Source: CAZLFA01 sp964558665
GTDB lineage: Bacteria > Desulfobacterota > Syntrophia > Syntrophales > PHBD01
Length of the DNA stretch: 13,754 nt
Assembly (NCBI GenBank): GCA_964558665.1
Contig: CAZLFA010000085.1
Coordinates: forward strand, 1-13,754
Direction: 5' to 3'
Part shown: one piece after another, positions 5,420-12,319 of the stretch
Layout of the letters: each line of letters begins with the position of its first letter
Position numbering within the stretch: the first letter of the stretch is position 1
The notes under the pieces: model-generated
The model's input: only the letters and a program-made list of their open reading frames with translations
Told to the model about the DNA's origin: nothing
The model's database searches: none
Translations under genes and position numbers: made by a program

Positions 5420-7276
5420 CTAAATTCCCAGTTTGTCGAAATAGATCAACTGCCTCACTTTGCCGTCAACAATGTCGGCGGCAAAATTCCTGTAAACCAG
5501 CGTTCTTCCGGAAACATGCTCTACAATGCGGAACGGTTTGCCATAGGTCTTTTCAAATTCGGTTACGTCTCCGGGCTTTTCCACATCGGTTATGATTACC
5601 TCCACTGATCCATTGACGATAAGCAGCTTTATGTCCTTGCTCTCATATATTTCAAAGCGGTTATCGCCTATCGTCACATCTTTTATTCTCATTCCTTTAA
5701 GTAATTTTGCTGTGTCCGAGCCCACCTCTCCGGTCATTACCGGCGGCCTCGGTGACGGTTTGGTCAGCAGTGCATCTCTGTCAGAAGTTGTTATGCCGAG
5801 CCGCCGCCGCGCCTCCGCTGCATAGATGCCACCCGGTTCCATTTTGATAAACGCCTGAAGATTTTTCTTCCATTCGTTATCGCCGGTTTCCATCTGCATG
5901 GTGGCTATGTTGTAAAGCGCGCTGCTGAAGGCCGGCTTTTGCCCTGAGGTTTTCTTGAGCGCGGACAAGGGACCGGCCGGTTTGTTCTCACCCGATTCTC
6001 TTTCTTCCAGATAATCGGCGATTGCCCTGTTATTAAGAACATGGACATTGCTTTTACTGATCCTGAGCGCATTCTTGAGTATGACCTTCGCCTCCAGATA
6101 CTGCTGCATCATGATATGGGCCGAGGAGAGGTTTATCATTGCAGGAACGTAAAAGGGGTCCTTTGCCACGGCCTCCTTGATGCGCTTGACCGATTTGTCC
6201 ATCCGGTCTTTATATTCCTCATTCTCGAAGCAGGAAGGAGGTGGACCGAGGATTTTTTTTTCTCCGATCTCCATCCTCTTTTCCATCATTCCCTTTTGTC
6301 CCCTGGTGACAAATCTGGTTGCCAGCGTGTCCATATCGAGAATGGTTGACAGCTTGAAACGGACGGGCAGTTTCCTGTCGCATTCCGCCAGGGTTCCCAT
6401 CGCCTGCTGAAAGTAGCTAAGACCGATGTTGCTGAAGACCTCGCGGCTGGGATATTTTTCCCTGAACTTGTCAAGCAGGGCGATGGCGAAATCGTAGCTG
6501 CCTATCTGATAGAGGCGCACTCCGAAGCTGAAGAGGCTCAAATCTTCGGCGACAGCAACGAGCTGTGATCTTACAAACTGTGCCCTTTCCTGGGGAGCGG
6601 GGTGATCGGGATCATCATAGGCCACCTTGCCTGTGATCTGCGATACCCAGTCCTGAAAGAAGTTTGTCCCGTCCTGGTCTATGACCATTTTCGGGTCGTA
6701 TCCCGCCATGGACATGTATAACATCCCGTATGCGTCGGCCTCCAACTCCTTGCGCTTGGCAACGTCTCTGGCCGTCTTCTTGTCACCGACGTCTGTGGTC
6801 TTTTCCAGATATCCAATTAATGCCTGTTTGATCTTTTCATCCGCGGCAAACTCCTTGACGGCGGAGAATGCGGCCATATGCCAGAAATCGTCCTTTGCCT
6901 GGTGTGAAAGCTCGTGCCCCATGACGAACGCGAGGCGTGAATCCCCCTTTCTTTGATCCACGTCCTTGTAGCAAAGTTTGAGAGCGCCCTGTGTCAGGAT
7001 GATGCCGCCGTCCCTTATGGCTGCTGCATAGGGATCGCCTCCCGATTTGATGATGACGAGCTCCGGTATGCGTTTGCTGTTCTTGTCCGCCGCGGCCATC
7101 ACACGGTCAAAAATCTTTCTGGCCTTTCCGACCAGCGGATCTTCCTTCGGCGTGACTTCACCGTACTGGCTTCGCCACCAGGCGGCGCTGTCTCTGGGGC
7201 TGTCCTGTGCCTGCGCGGGAAGAACAAGCAACAGCATGACAAAGACCATGATGCATTTCGTTATAGTGACTTTCAT
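5420..7276 (-). CDS. Exported M48-family metalloprotease with TPRs (BepA-like architecture)
   Basis: The 618-residue precursor has a signal peptide (cleavage probably after AQA, 21-23). The M48 zinc protease domain (about 45-245) carries HELSH at 121-125, Glu177 in ELEAD (third zinc ligand, ExxxD pattern), and DHPAPQER at 224-231, the usual helix after the site. No transmembrane helix follows, so it resembles soluble periplasmic M48 proteins such as BepA rather than HtpX. Helical TPR-like repeats follow at about 248-295, 373-425 and 450-495. The C-terminal part (about 520-618) is beta-rich, with a GKP...LVYRNF...DIVDGKV pattern loosely reminiscent of SmpA/BamE-like folds. AGGT overlapping the upstream stop codon sits 6 nt before the ATG, which implies translational coupling. 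It lies between the two paralogous helical proteins, which are plausible partners or substrates. Confidence 0.88.
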   Translation of the reverse strand: MKVTITKCIMVFVMLLLVLPAQAQDSPRDSAAWWRSQYGEVTPKEDPLVGKARKIFDRVMAAADKNSKRIPELVIIKSGGDPYAAAIRDGGIILTQGALKLCYKDVDQRKGDSRLAFVMGHELSHQAKDDFWHMAAFSAVKEFAADEKIKQALIGYLEKTTDVGDKKTARDVAKRKELEADAYGMLYMSMAGYDPKMVIDQDGTNFFQDWVSQITGKVAYDDPDHPAPQERAQFVRSQLVAVAEDLSLFSFGVRLYQIGSYDFAIALLDKFREKYPSREVFSNIGLSYFQQAMGTLAECDRKLPVRFKLSTILDMDTLATRFVTRGQKGMMEKRMEIGEKKILGPPPSCFENEEYKDRMDKSVKRIKEAVAKDPFYVPAMINLSSAHIMMQQYLEAKVILKNALRISKSNVHVLNNRAIADYLEERESGENKPAGPLSALKKTSGQKPAFSSALYNIATMQMETGDNEWKKNLQAFIKMEPGGIYAAEARRRLGITTSDRDALLTKPSPRPPVMTGEVGSDTAKLLKGMRIKDVTIGDNRFEIYESKDIKLLIVNGSVEVIITDVEKPGDVTEFEKTYGKPFRIVEHVSGRTLVYRNFAADIVDGKVRQLIYFDKLGI

Positions 7277-7284
7277 TTTTTACC

Positions 7285-7989
7285 TCATCCTAAAAGCAGG
7301 ATTATATTTTCCAGGCAACCTATGGCATCCTTGACATCTCTATCAGTAAAGGCGGATTTGTTTTTCATTCTTTCGAGCTTCCTGAGATTATTAATGATGC
7401 CCGGCGGCATGTCCTTCTTCTTCATCATGTCCAGGAAGTAGCCCGCCCGGCTGTTTATGCCGAGGAGTTCCGAAGCGGCATCCATATGCCCGTCCCTGAC
7501 GGAAAGAAGCGCCATGTGCAGCGACCCGACCCATTGGCCGAACTGATAAAAATCATCCAGTTTTTTATCTTTGACAAAATTCTCAATAGCGGTGTTAAGC
7601 TTTTCAGCCGGCAGCGGGGCATCTCCGGACGGCAGAACGATGTCCGCCTGCTTAAGTCCCTCGGTGATCAGCGCTGCCGTTTTCTTTGCATGTTGTTCGT
7701 CTTTGGTGTCTTCAGCGAATTGGAGCTCTGCGGCAAGGGCGCCGAACCGGAAGGCCGATTTCTCATATGGCAAAGCCGTGCTGAATCCCCTGACGCCGAC
7801 GACCGCCGTGACTCTGTAGTAGGTGTCGTTGGAGCGGGGCTTGAGTTTCAGCAGGATGCCCCATATGTAGCCGGATATCTTTTTCGTCGCCGGACTCTTT
7901 GCACTCTCCTGGGCGCCGGAAATAACGGGCAGCATGCAGAGTGAAAGTACAACAGAAAATGCCGCCAGCCTTATTGCGAATCTTTTCAT
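7285..7989 (-). CDS. Secreted helical protein, second gene of CHAT operon (paralogue pair)
   Basis: The 234-residue product has a signal peptide (Lys2/Arg3, hydrophobic core to about 21, cleavage likely after SGA at 24-26), and the rest is predicted mainly alpha-helical. No known domain is recognised. Its C-terminal half aligns by eye with the product of 4637-5398, with shared FGxWV (150-154) and a K-D-x-P-x-G-x-x-x-x-L-x-K pattern near 192-204. I choose the ATG at 7989 because GAGGAG sits 6 nt upstream; the TTG at 7995 directly abuts that Shine-Dalgarno. GAGGAG overlaps the end of the CHAT gene, so the two are tightly coupled. The stop codon overlaps the ribosome binding site of the M48 gene. 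Probably periplasmic. Confidence 0.72.
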   Translation of the reverse strand: MKRFAIRLAAFSVVLSLCMLPVISGAQESAKSPATKKISGYIWGILLKLKPRSNDTYYRVTAVVGVRGFSTALPYEKSAFRFGALAAELQFAEDTKDEQHAKKTAALITEGLKQADIVLPSGDAPLPAEKLNTAIENFVKDKKLDDFYQFGQWVGSLHMALLSVRDGHMDAASELLGINSRAGYFLDMMKKKDMPPGIINNLRKLERMKNKSAFTDRDVKDAIGCLENIILLLG

Positions 7990-7999
7990 TTTCAACTCC

Positions 8000-10900
8000 T
8001 CACTCCCCGTACATAATGAATGCCGACCAGAAATAGGGATGATGGAAGCTTCTGTCCGCCAGCATGCCCCGCTTTGCAGCGCGAAGCGCCTCTTCCCCGG
8101 TCATGCCTTTGGTGATCATTCCCTCGTAGAATCTGATCATCAGTTCCTTCGTGCCCTCGTCGCTGACGCTCCAGAGGCTGACCACCGCCGCGGAACTGCC
8201 CGCGTACATGACAGCCCTCGTCAGTCCGGTAACGCCTTCGCCGCGCTCTATCCTGCCCAATCCTGTCTGACATGCAGACAGCACGACGAGATGAGCGTTA
8301 TAACGGCTGTTCATAATCTCGCCGAGGGTCAGGTATCCGTCTTCGCTGTCGCCCGGTATCCGGCTCAGGACAATCGCCTGATACCTGTCGTTCAGGATGC
8401 CGTGCGACGAGAAATGAATATAGCCGTATTCTATCATATCTTTTGTTTTTGCAAAATTTTCTTTAGCGTCCAGTCGCAGCATTATTTTTGCGTTGTGACC
8501 GTTTTTCAAAAAGATGGACTGAATCTCCCTGACCTCCTCGCCACTGCCGACAAGCCGGTCGAAGCGCCAGTCAGCATCGGCAAAGAGGCTTCTGGAGGGC
8601 GATTCGGCAGTTCCTTTCCGCCGGATGTCCCTTGTTTCGCTGCCCATTTCCGGTTTTTTCGCCTTGTAGTTTTCATAATCATAGACAGGGTCGCCGAAGC
8701 CGATGAAGCGGCTGCCGGCACCGTCCTTTTTATACCGGCTGCGGAGAATCCCCAGCACCGAGGCGGACTGTACGTACTTGATGCTGTATGAATCCATGAC
8801 AAACGAAAAGCCTTCGTCCGTTTTGATCATCAGCGTTTCGAAGGGAAGGAGAGAAAGCGCTCCGTGCGGCACGATGATGACGGTTTTGCCCCCCGCGTAT
8901 TTTTCCACAGGCTTGAGCAGTGTTTCATACAGCTTCACAGCCTGTGCTCTCGGAAATCTGCTCTTCCGGGCAATCTGTCTTTGTACTTCGGAAGCGCTGT
9001 TCATGCCACCCGTCAGGAGATGTATGTCCCTTTCAAGTTCATTGACGCTCGTATCCAGCCTGACGATTTCATAGGTGTCCTTGCCGATAACGAAGCAGTA
9101 GACACCGCTTTTCGACAGAAAGTATTCGAGGACGATTTCGTCCTGCCTGAGCACGCTGCTCTGCAGTTCTCCGACTGTGATCGGTTCCGGGTACTGAACG
9201 GATGAATAGAGCGGATTCTTCAGCCTGATGAGCCTCCTGACTTCGCCGAGACTGTTTTCCAGCTCCCGGTGCCGCTTCTGCAGGTTCCTGATCGCTGCCC
9301 CGCTGTCCGCCTGATCCTTGCCCGTCTTCTGAATCCGGTTGACGATCAGGGACATCTCCTGCTCGATGCCGTCGCGCCTTTTCTTTAAATCGGGATCGAT
9401 GCCCTTTTCCAGATCAACCAGGCCCTCCGCGAGCTGATCCAGGAAAACCCGGGCGTTCATGCTCTCGGCATAGCGGAACGCCTTTTCCCGGAAGCGGTTC
9501 TGAATCATGAAGATGGCGGCGTTTTCATAATCGCCGTAGACCTTCTCCAGGTAGGTCTTTTTCATCTCGGGCAGGCCGGTCTGTCTGCGCACCTTTTCGA
9601 GCAGCGACATGGCCTGGTCGTAAAGGGATGCGGCCTCTTCTGTGCGTCCCTTCTTTGCTATGAGGGGCGCCTTTCTCAGAAGCGCATAGGCGCGGGAATC
9701 GATGTTCAGGGATTTCTCGAACAGATCATGCGCCCGCTCATAGAACTGCAGCGCCTGTTCTTCGTCGCCGGTATCCGCGTAAAGATCGCCCATGCTCAGG
9801 TAAACCTGTCCGCGGCCCGAGACGTAGTCCGCCTTTGCATAAGCATCAAGGGCTTTTTCATAAAGCTCGCGGGACTTGGCCGTCTCCTTGCGCAGACGAT
9901 AGATGTTTCCCGCCGGCCAGTAAACGTCGCCCAGTCCCATGCTGGAGCTGACCTCCGTGTAAAGGTCGGCCGCCTTGCGGTATGATTCAAGGGCAAGGCC
10001 GTAGTCGCCCTTCATGTAGTATGCATGCAGGAGGCACCAGTGCGCATTGGCAAGTCCGAGTTTGGAGTTTCCCTTCTCGTAAAGAGACAAGGCCCGCTTG
10101 AACATCTCTATGCTCTTGTCGGTGTCGCCGGTTACAAGGTATATTTCGCCGTGAATGACATGGATGTTGGCCTGCCCTATCGGGTAATTGACGGCCTTGA
10201 AGAGGCTGAGCGCCGTTTCATAGCTTTTCATTGCCTCCTCTATGCGGCCTGTTCCCTGGAGCACCTTGGCCCTGTGTTCATAGACCCTTCCTTCGCCGAA
10301 TTTGTCGCCGCACTTTTTGTAGAAGGAAAGAGCCCTGTCGAGGAAAGTTGCCGCTTCGTCGATCTTGCCCTGGTAAAAAAAGAGGATACCTTTGTTAAGG
10401 TATGCCTCTCCCAGCCCGGAAATGTCATTTGCCTTCTCCAGCAGCGGTATGGCCTTGTCAAAAAGTTCCAGGGCTCTGCTGTACTCGTCCATAAAGTACA
10501 TGATCCGCCCCTGCTTGAGATAGACAAGGGACTGCCCGCCAATGTTTCCCGTCTTTACAAAAATAGCGAGAGCCGTGTCATGGTGTGCAAGCGCTTCGCT
10601 GTTTCTGCCCCGGCGAAAGAGGACCTCAGCCATTCCCGAGTAGGTCTTGCCCCGGCCGTTTTCATCACCGCTCTTATTGTAGATGGCCAGCGCTTTATCG
10701 AAGAATTGCCATGCCCTGTCGTTATCGGCTACAAAGTAGTAGTATCTGCCTGCCGCTTCGTAGCAGTTTGCCCTGGCCGTTAAATCTCCTGTATCTTCGG
10801 CAACGGTTATCGCCAGGAGCAATGTCTTTTCATCACGGTCTGCAAGAGCCTGCTCCGCCATGGCGGTGACAAACCGGCTGTCGAATTTATCCTTGTTGGA

Positions 10901-11047
10901 GCGGATGTAAGACCTTAAGGCTTTTTTACCGGACTGTGACTTTTTCTGAATTGTCTGCTGGAGAGACGGTGGTTCCGATGCGTTCAGTGACGAGTGAACG
11001 AAGACAAGATGGAAGATGAACACAATTGCGGCTAATGGGAATTTCAT
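8000..11047 (-). CDS. Exported TPR-CHAT caspase-like protease
   Basis: The 1015-residue precursor has a signal peptide (cleavage likely after SSLNA, about 19-23). Ten tandem 40-residue TPRs then run from about 91 to 490 without a gap (consensus GxGxxY...G...A...Y..AL.LY), followed by a helical/coiled segment (about 495-610) and a CHAT domain (about 620-1015). In the CHAT domain are IIVPHGALSLLPFETL (724-739), the catalytic His882 in HFSSHG and Cys926 in LSACQTGLG, so both residues of the caspase/separase-type dyad are present. CHAT enzymes are cysteine proteases in which TPRs usually sense a partner or substrate. I start at the ATG at 11047: the alternative TTG at 11065 lies in the T tract of a terminator. 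No strong Shine-Dalgarno precedes the ATG, so translation may be weak. First large gene of a four-gene operon, 10 nt before the next ATG. Confidence 0.9.
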   Translation of the reverse strand: MKFPLAAIVFIFHLVFVHSSLNASEPPSLQQTIQKKSQSGKKALRSYIRSNKDKFDSRFVTAMAEQALADRDEKTLLLAITVAEDTGDLTARANCYEAAGRYYYFVADNDRAWQFFDKALAIYNKSGDENGRGKTYSGMAEVLFRRGRNSEALAHHDTALAIFVKTGNIGGQSLVYLKQGRIMYFMDEYSRALELFDKAIPLLEKANDISGLGEAYLNKGILFFYQGKIDEAATFLDRALSFYKKCGDKFGEGRVYEHRAKVLQGTGRIEEAMKSYETALSLFKAVNYPIGQANIHVIHGEIYLVTGDTDKSIEMFKRALSLYEKGNSKLGLANAHWCLLHAYYMKGDYGLALESYRKAADLYTEVSSSMGLGDVYWPAGNIYRLRKETAKSRELYEKALDAYAKADYVSGRGQVYLSMGDLYADTGDEEQALQFYERAHDLFEKSLNIDSRAYALLRKAPLIAKKGRTEEAASLYDQAMSLLEKVRRQTGLPEMKKTYLEKVYGDYENAAIFMIQNRFREKAFRYAESMNARVFLDQLAEGLVDLEKGIDPDLKKRRDGIEQEMSLIVNRIQKTGKDQADSGAAIRNLQKRHRELENSLGEVRRLIRLKNPLYSSVQYPEPITVGELQSSVLRQDEIVLEYFLSKSGVYCFVIGKDTYEIVRLDTSVNELERDIHLLTGGMNSASEVQRQIARKSRFPRAQAVKLYETLLKPVEKYAGGKTVIIVPHGALSLLPFETLMIKTDEGFSFVMDSYSIKYVQSASVLGILRSRYKKDGAGSRFIGFGDPVYDYENYKAKKPEMGSETRDIRRKGTAESPSRSLFADADWRFDRLVGSGEEVREIQSIFLKNGHNAKIMLRLDAKENFAKTKDMIEYGYIHFSSHGILNDRYQAIVLSRIPGDSEDGYLTLGEIMNSRYNAHLVVLSACQTGLGRIERGEGVTGLTRAVMYAGSSAAVVSLWSVSDEGTKELMIRFYEGMITKGMTGEEALRAAKRGMLADRSFHHPYFWSAFIMYGE

Positions 11048-11063
11048 ATCCCGGCGGCGTCTC

Positions 11064-11094
11064 AAAAAGGAAAGCCCTGTCAGACAGGGCTTTC
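11064..11094 (-). terminator. Intrinsic terminator/attenuator between peptide gene and CHAT gene
   Basis: On the minus strand GAAAGCCCTG and CAGGGCTTTC pair (10 bp; 12 bp if drawn with a minimal loop) around TCTGA, followed by C and TTTTT. It lies 23 nt after the stop codon of the 43-aa peptide gene and 17 nt before the CHAT start codon. It should end most transcripts after the peptide gene. Reading through it would express the CHAT operon, since no separate promoter fits in the remaining gap. Confidence 0.8.
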
Positions 11095-11117
11095 AGAAGG
11101 GGGATTTCAAAGTTTCA

Positions 11118-11249
11118 TTACTCGGCATCCAGGCTTGTCACAACTTTGTCGGGAGGACAGCATGGACCTTCATCCTTGCCCGCAAAGCCGACAGTTGCGG
11201 CCGATACAATTAACAAAACCGTCACGATCAGCAATACCATCTTTTTCAT
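11118..11249 (-). CDS. 43-aa secreted peptide with Cys-Cys-Pro-Pro motif
   Basis: The product is MKKMVLLIVTVLLIV followed by SAATVGFA (a textbook signal peptide, cleavage after Ala23) and a 20-residue mature part, GKDEGPCCPPDKVVTSLDAE, with adjacent Cys30-Cys31 and Pro32-Pro33. The start is supported by a very strong Shine-Dalgarno (GAGGAGGTG) 6 nt before the ATG. A promoter with an operator-like palindrome lies upstream and an intrinsic terminator lies just after the stop codon. It is the first gene before the exported CHAT/M48 operon, in the same direction. The family is unknown. The mature peptide could be a substrate, signal or metal/redox-active ligand for the exported proteases; that is inference. 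It could also be an unrelated small gene whose leaky terminator feeds the operon. Confidence 0.78.
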   Translation of the reverse strand: MKKMVLLIVTVLLIVSAATVGFAGKDEGPCCPPDKVVTSLDAE

Positions 11250-11282
11250 CAGCTTCACCTCCTCAATCTTAACTTCGGCTAC

Positions 11283-11311
11283 AGTTTCTTACAACGGCAT
11301 GCCGTTGTCAA
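11283..11311 (-). promoter_or_regulatory. Promoter with operator-like palindrome for peptide/CHAT operon
   Basis: On the minus strand TTGACA (11306-11311, 6/6) is followed by a 17-nt spacer and GAAACT (11283-11288; only 3/6, but with the key A and final T). An 18-bp perfect palindrome, ACAACGGCATGCCGTTGT (11291-11308), overlaps the end of the -35 element and fills the spacer, the usual place for a dimeric repressor or a MerR-type activator. The weak -10 element suggests a regulated promoter. The peptide start codon is about 35 nt further on. Confidence 0.6.
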
Positions 11312-11440
11312 GGCATATTTATTTCCGGATATATTTTGGACTCGCTAAAATCATATTATTCTGATAATGTATTTAACTGCGTGATAATATTTATTTCTGT
11401 CACCAATGTATTGCAACTTCAAACAGAAAAGGGCCATGAT

Positions 11441-11881
11441 ATGAATACTTCAAAGTATGTCATTTTTGTCCGGTTGGCAATTGCCTTGATAAGCGTGTTG
11501 ATTATGATGTCCTGCACGAAGTCCGGGGATCTCATCACCAAGCCTGACGAATTTACCCGCGTGTATGACGCAAAGGAAAAGGTCCTCCTGCGTGCCATTG
11601 CCAGGGTCTTTAAGGACAAGGCCATGGGCGAGGCCACCATCAAGGAAGATAAGCATGAAGTGGTGACGGAGTATATCATACAGGACGATTGGCGAAGCAA
11701 GAGCATAGCGCGGGTGAAAAAGCTGAACTGGAAGGAGACAGAGGTTACCCTGTCCGTTATTACAGAGAAGAAGGACGGCAATAAATGGGAGATGCGAAGA
11801 ATCTTTGAAAAAGACCAGTACGACAGCATTCTGGATGCTATCGAGCTGCAGGCATATAAGGAAATGGACAAAATAGAATAG
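11441..11881 (+). CDS. Small putative lipoprotein, unknown function
   Basis: The 146-residue product starts at the ATG at 11441 (AAAGGG about 9 nt upstream); an upstream in-frame ATG at 11336 would add an implausible 35-residue extension before the signal sequence. Residues 6-24 are a hydrophobic signal ending MMSC, with Cys25 as the likely lipidation site, although methionines at -3/-2 depart from the usual lipobox. The mature domain (about 30-146) is charged and mixed alpha/beta, with strands such as EVVTEYIIQDDW and ETEVTLSVITEKK. I recognise no family. It is divergent from the peptide/CHAT operon, with 191 bp between the start codons, so it could share regulation. The stop codon is followed after 3 bp by repeat A copy 2. 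Confidence 0.7.
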   Translation: MNTSKYVIFVRLAIALISVLIMMSCTKSGDLITKPDEFTRVYDAKEKVLLRAIARVFKDKAMGEATIKEDKHEVVTEYIIQDDWRSKSIARVKKLNWKETEVTLSVITEKKDGNKWEMRRIFEKDQYDSILDAIELQAYKEMDKIE

Positions 11882-11884
11882 TTT

Positions 11885-12235
11885 CCGGTTCTGAATCGGA
11901 GCGCTGGCTGCGTTGGCTTCGTCGTCGAAGAAAGGCGGGTTTAAAAACCCGCCCCTACGATATTTATTAAACCCAGATTCCGCAATAAAAAAAGTCATAC
12001 CCTTTGGCATCCTGGTCAAAGAGGCTTCCCGCGGCTCAGAATATTTTTCACAAGAAAAATATTTGATTCGCCGCTTGAAAACCCCTTTGACCAGGATAAT
12101 ATTCACTTATCCAAATGCCTATACGTTCTATTGCGTAATCTGGGTTAAATGTAAGACTGCGTTGCCTTTGTCCCCCTCTCTGAGGGGGTGCAGGGGGAGG
12201 TTGCTGCCTTGCTATCATCCCCGATTGAGAACCGG
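11885..12235 (+). repeat. Palindromic repeat A, copy 2, interrupted by element B
   Basis: The outer terminal inverted repeats are CCGGTTCTGAATCGG (11885-11899) and CCGATTGAGAACCGG (12221-12235), complementary at 14/15 positions. The unit matches copy 1 at 1691-1859, with a GGCGGGTTT/AAACCCGCC hairpin (11934-11953), CCCCTACGATATTTATTAAA, then after the insertion GACTGCGTTG and the CCCCCTC/GAGGGGG hairpin. Removing the 173-bp insertion and one TTAAA leaves 173 bp, close to the 169 bp of copy 1. It lies between converging genes and could serve as a bidirectional terminator. The interval holds no gene. Confidence 0.87.
11972..12144 (+). mobile_element. MITE-like element B, complete 173-bp copy
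   Basis: The terminal inverted repeats CCCAGATTCCGCAATA (11972-11987) and TATTGCGTAATCTGGG (12129-12144) are complementary at 15/16 positions. Direct repeats TTAAA flank it (11967-11971 and 12145-12149), and the undisrupted target (TTAAA at 1771-1775) is seen in repeat A copy 1. Inside, ATCCTGGTCAAAG (12009-12021) pairs exactly with CTTTGACCAGGAT (12085-12097), and AATATTTTTC/GAAAAATATT (12040-12063) forms an inner hairpin, so most of the element folds on itself. It encodes no transposase, so it would be mobilised in trans. Confidence 0.88.
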
Positions 12236-12319
12236 AATAATATGAAGTGTCGATCTGCGGTATTGCTTGTGCAACGTACATTATACAATAATAGAATAGT
12301 CTGCTGAAATAAAGAGGGA

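Noticed and set aside
11048..11065. N-terminal extension of the CHAT protein from a TTG start (adds MRRRRD)
   Set aside because: The TTG lies in the T tract of an intrinsic terminator with no Shine-Dalgarno; the ATG at 11047 gives a normal signal peptide.
11450..12106. 218-codon minus-strand frame opposite the lipoprotein gene and element B
   Set aside because: It crosses a repeat junction and lies antisense to a gene with a signal sequence and ribosome binding site; no recognisable domain.
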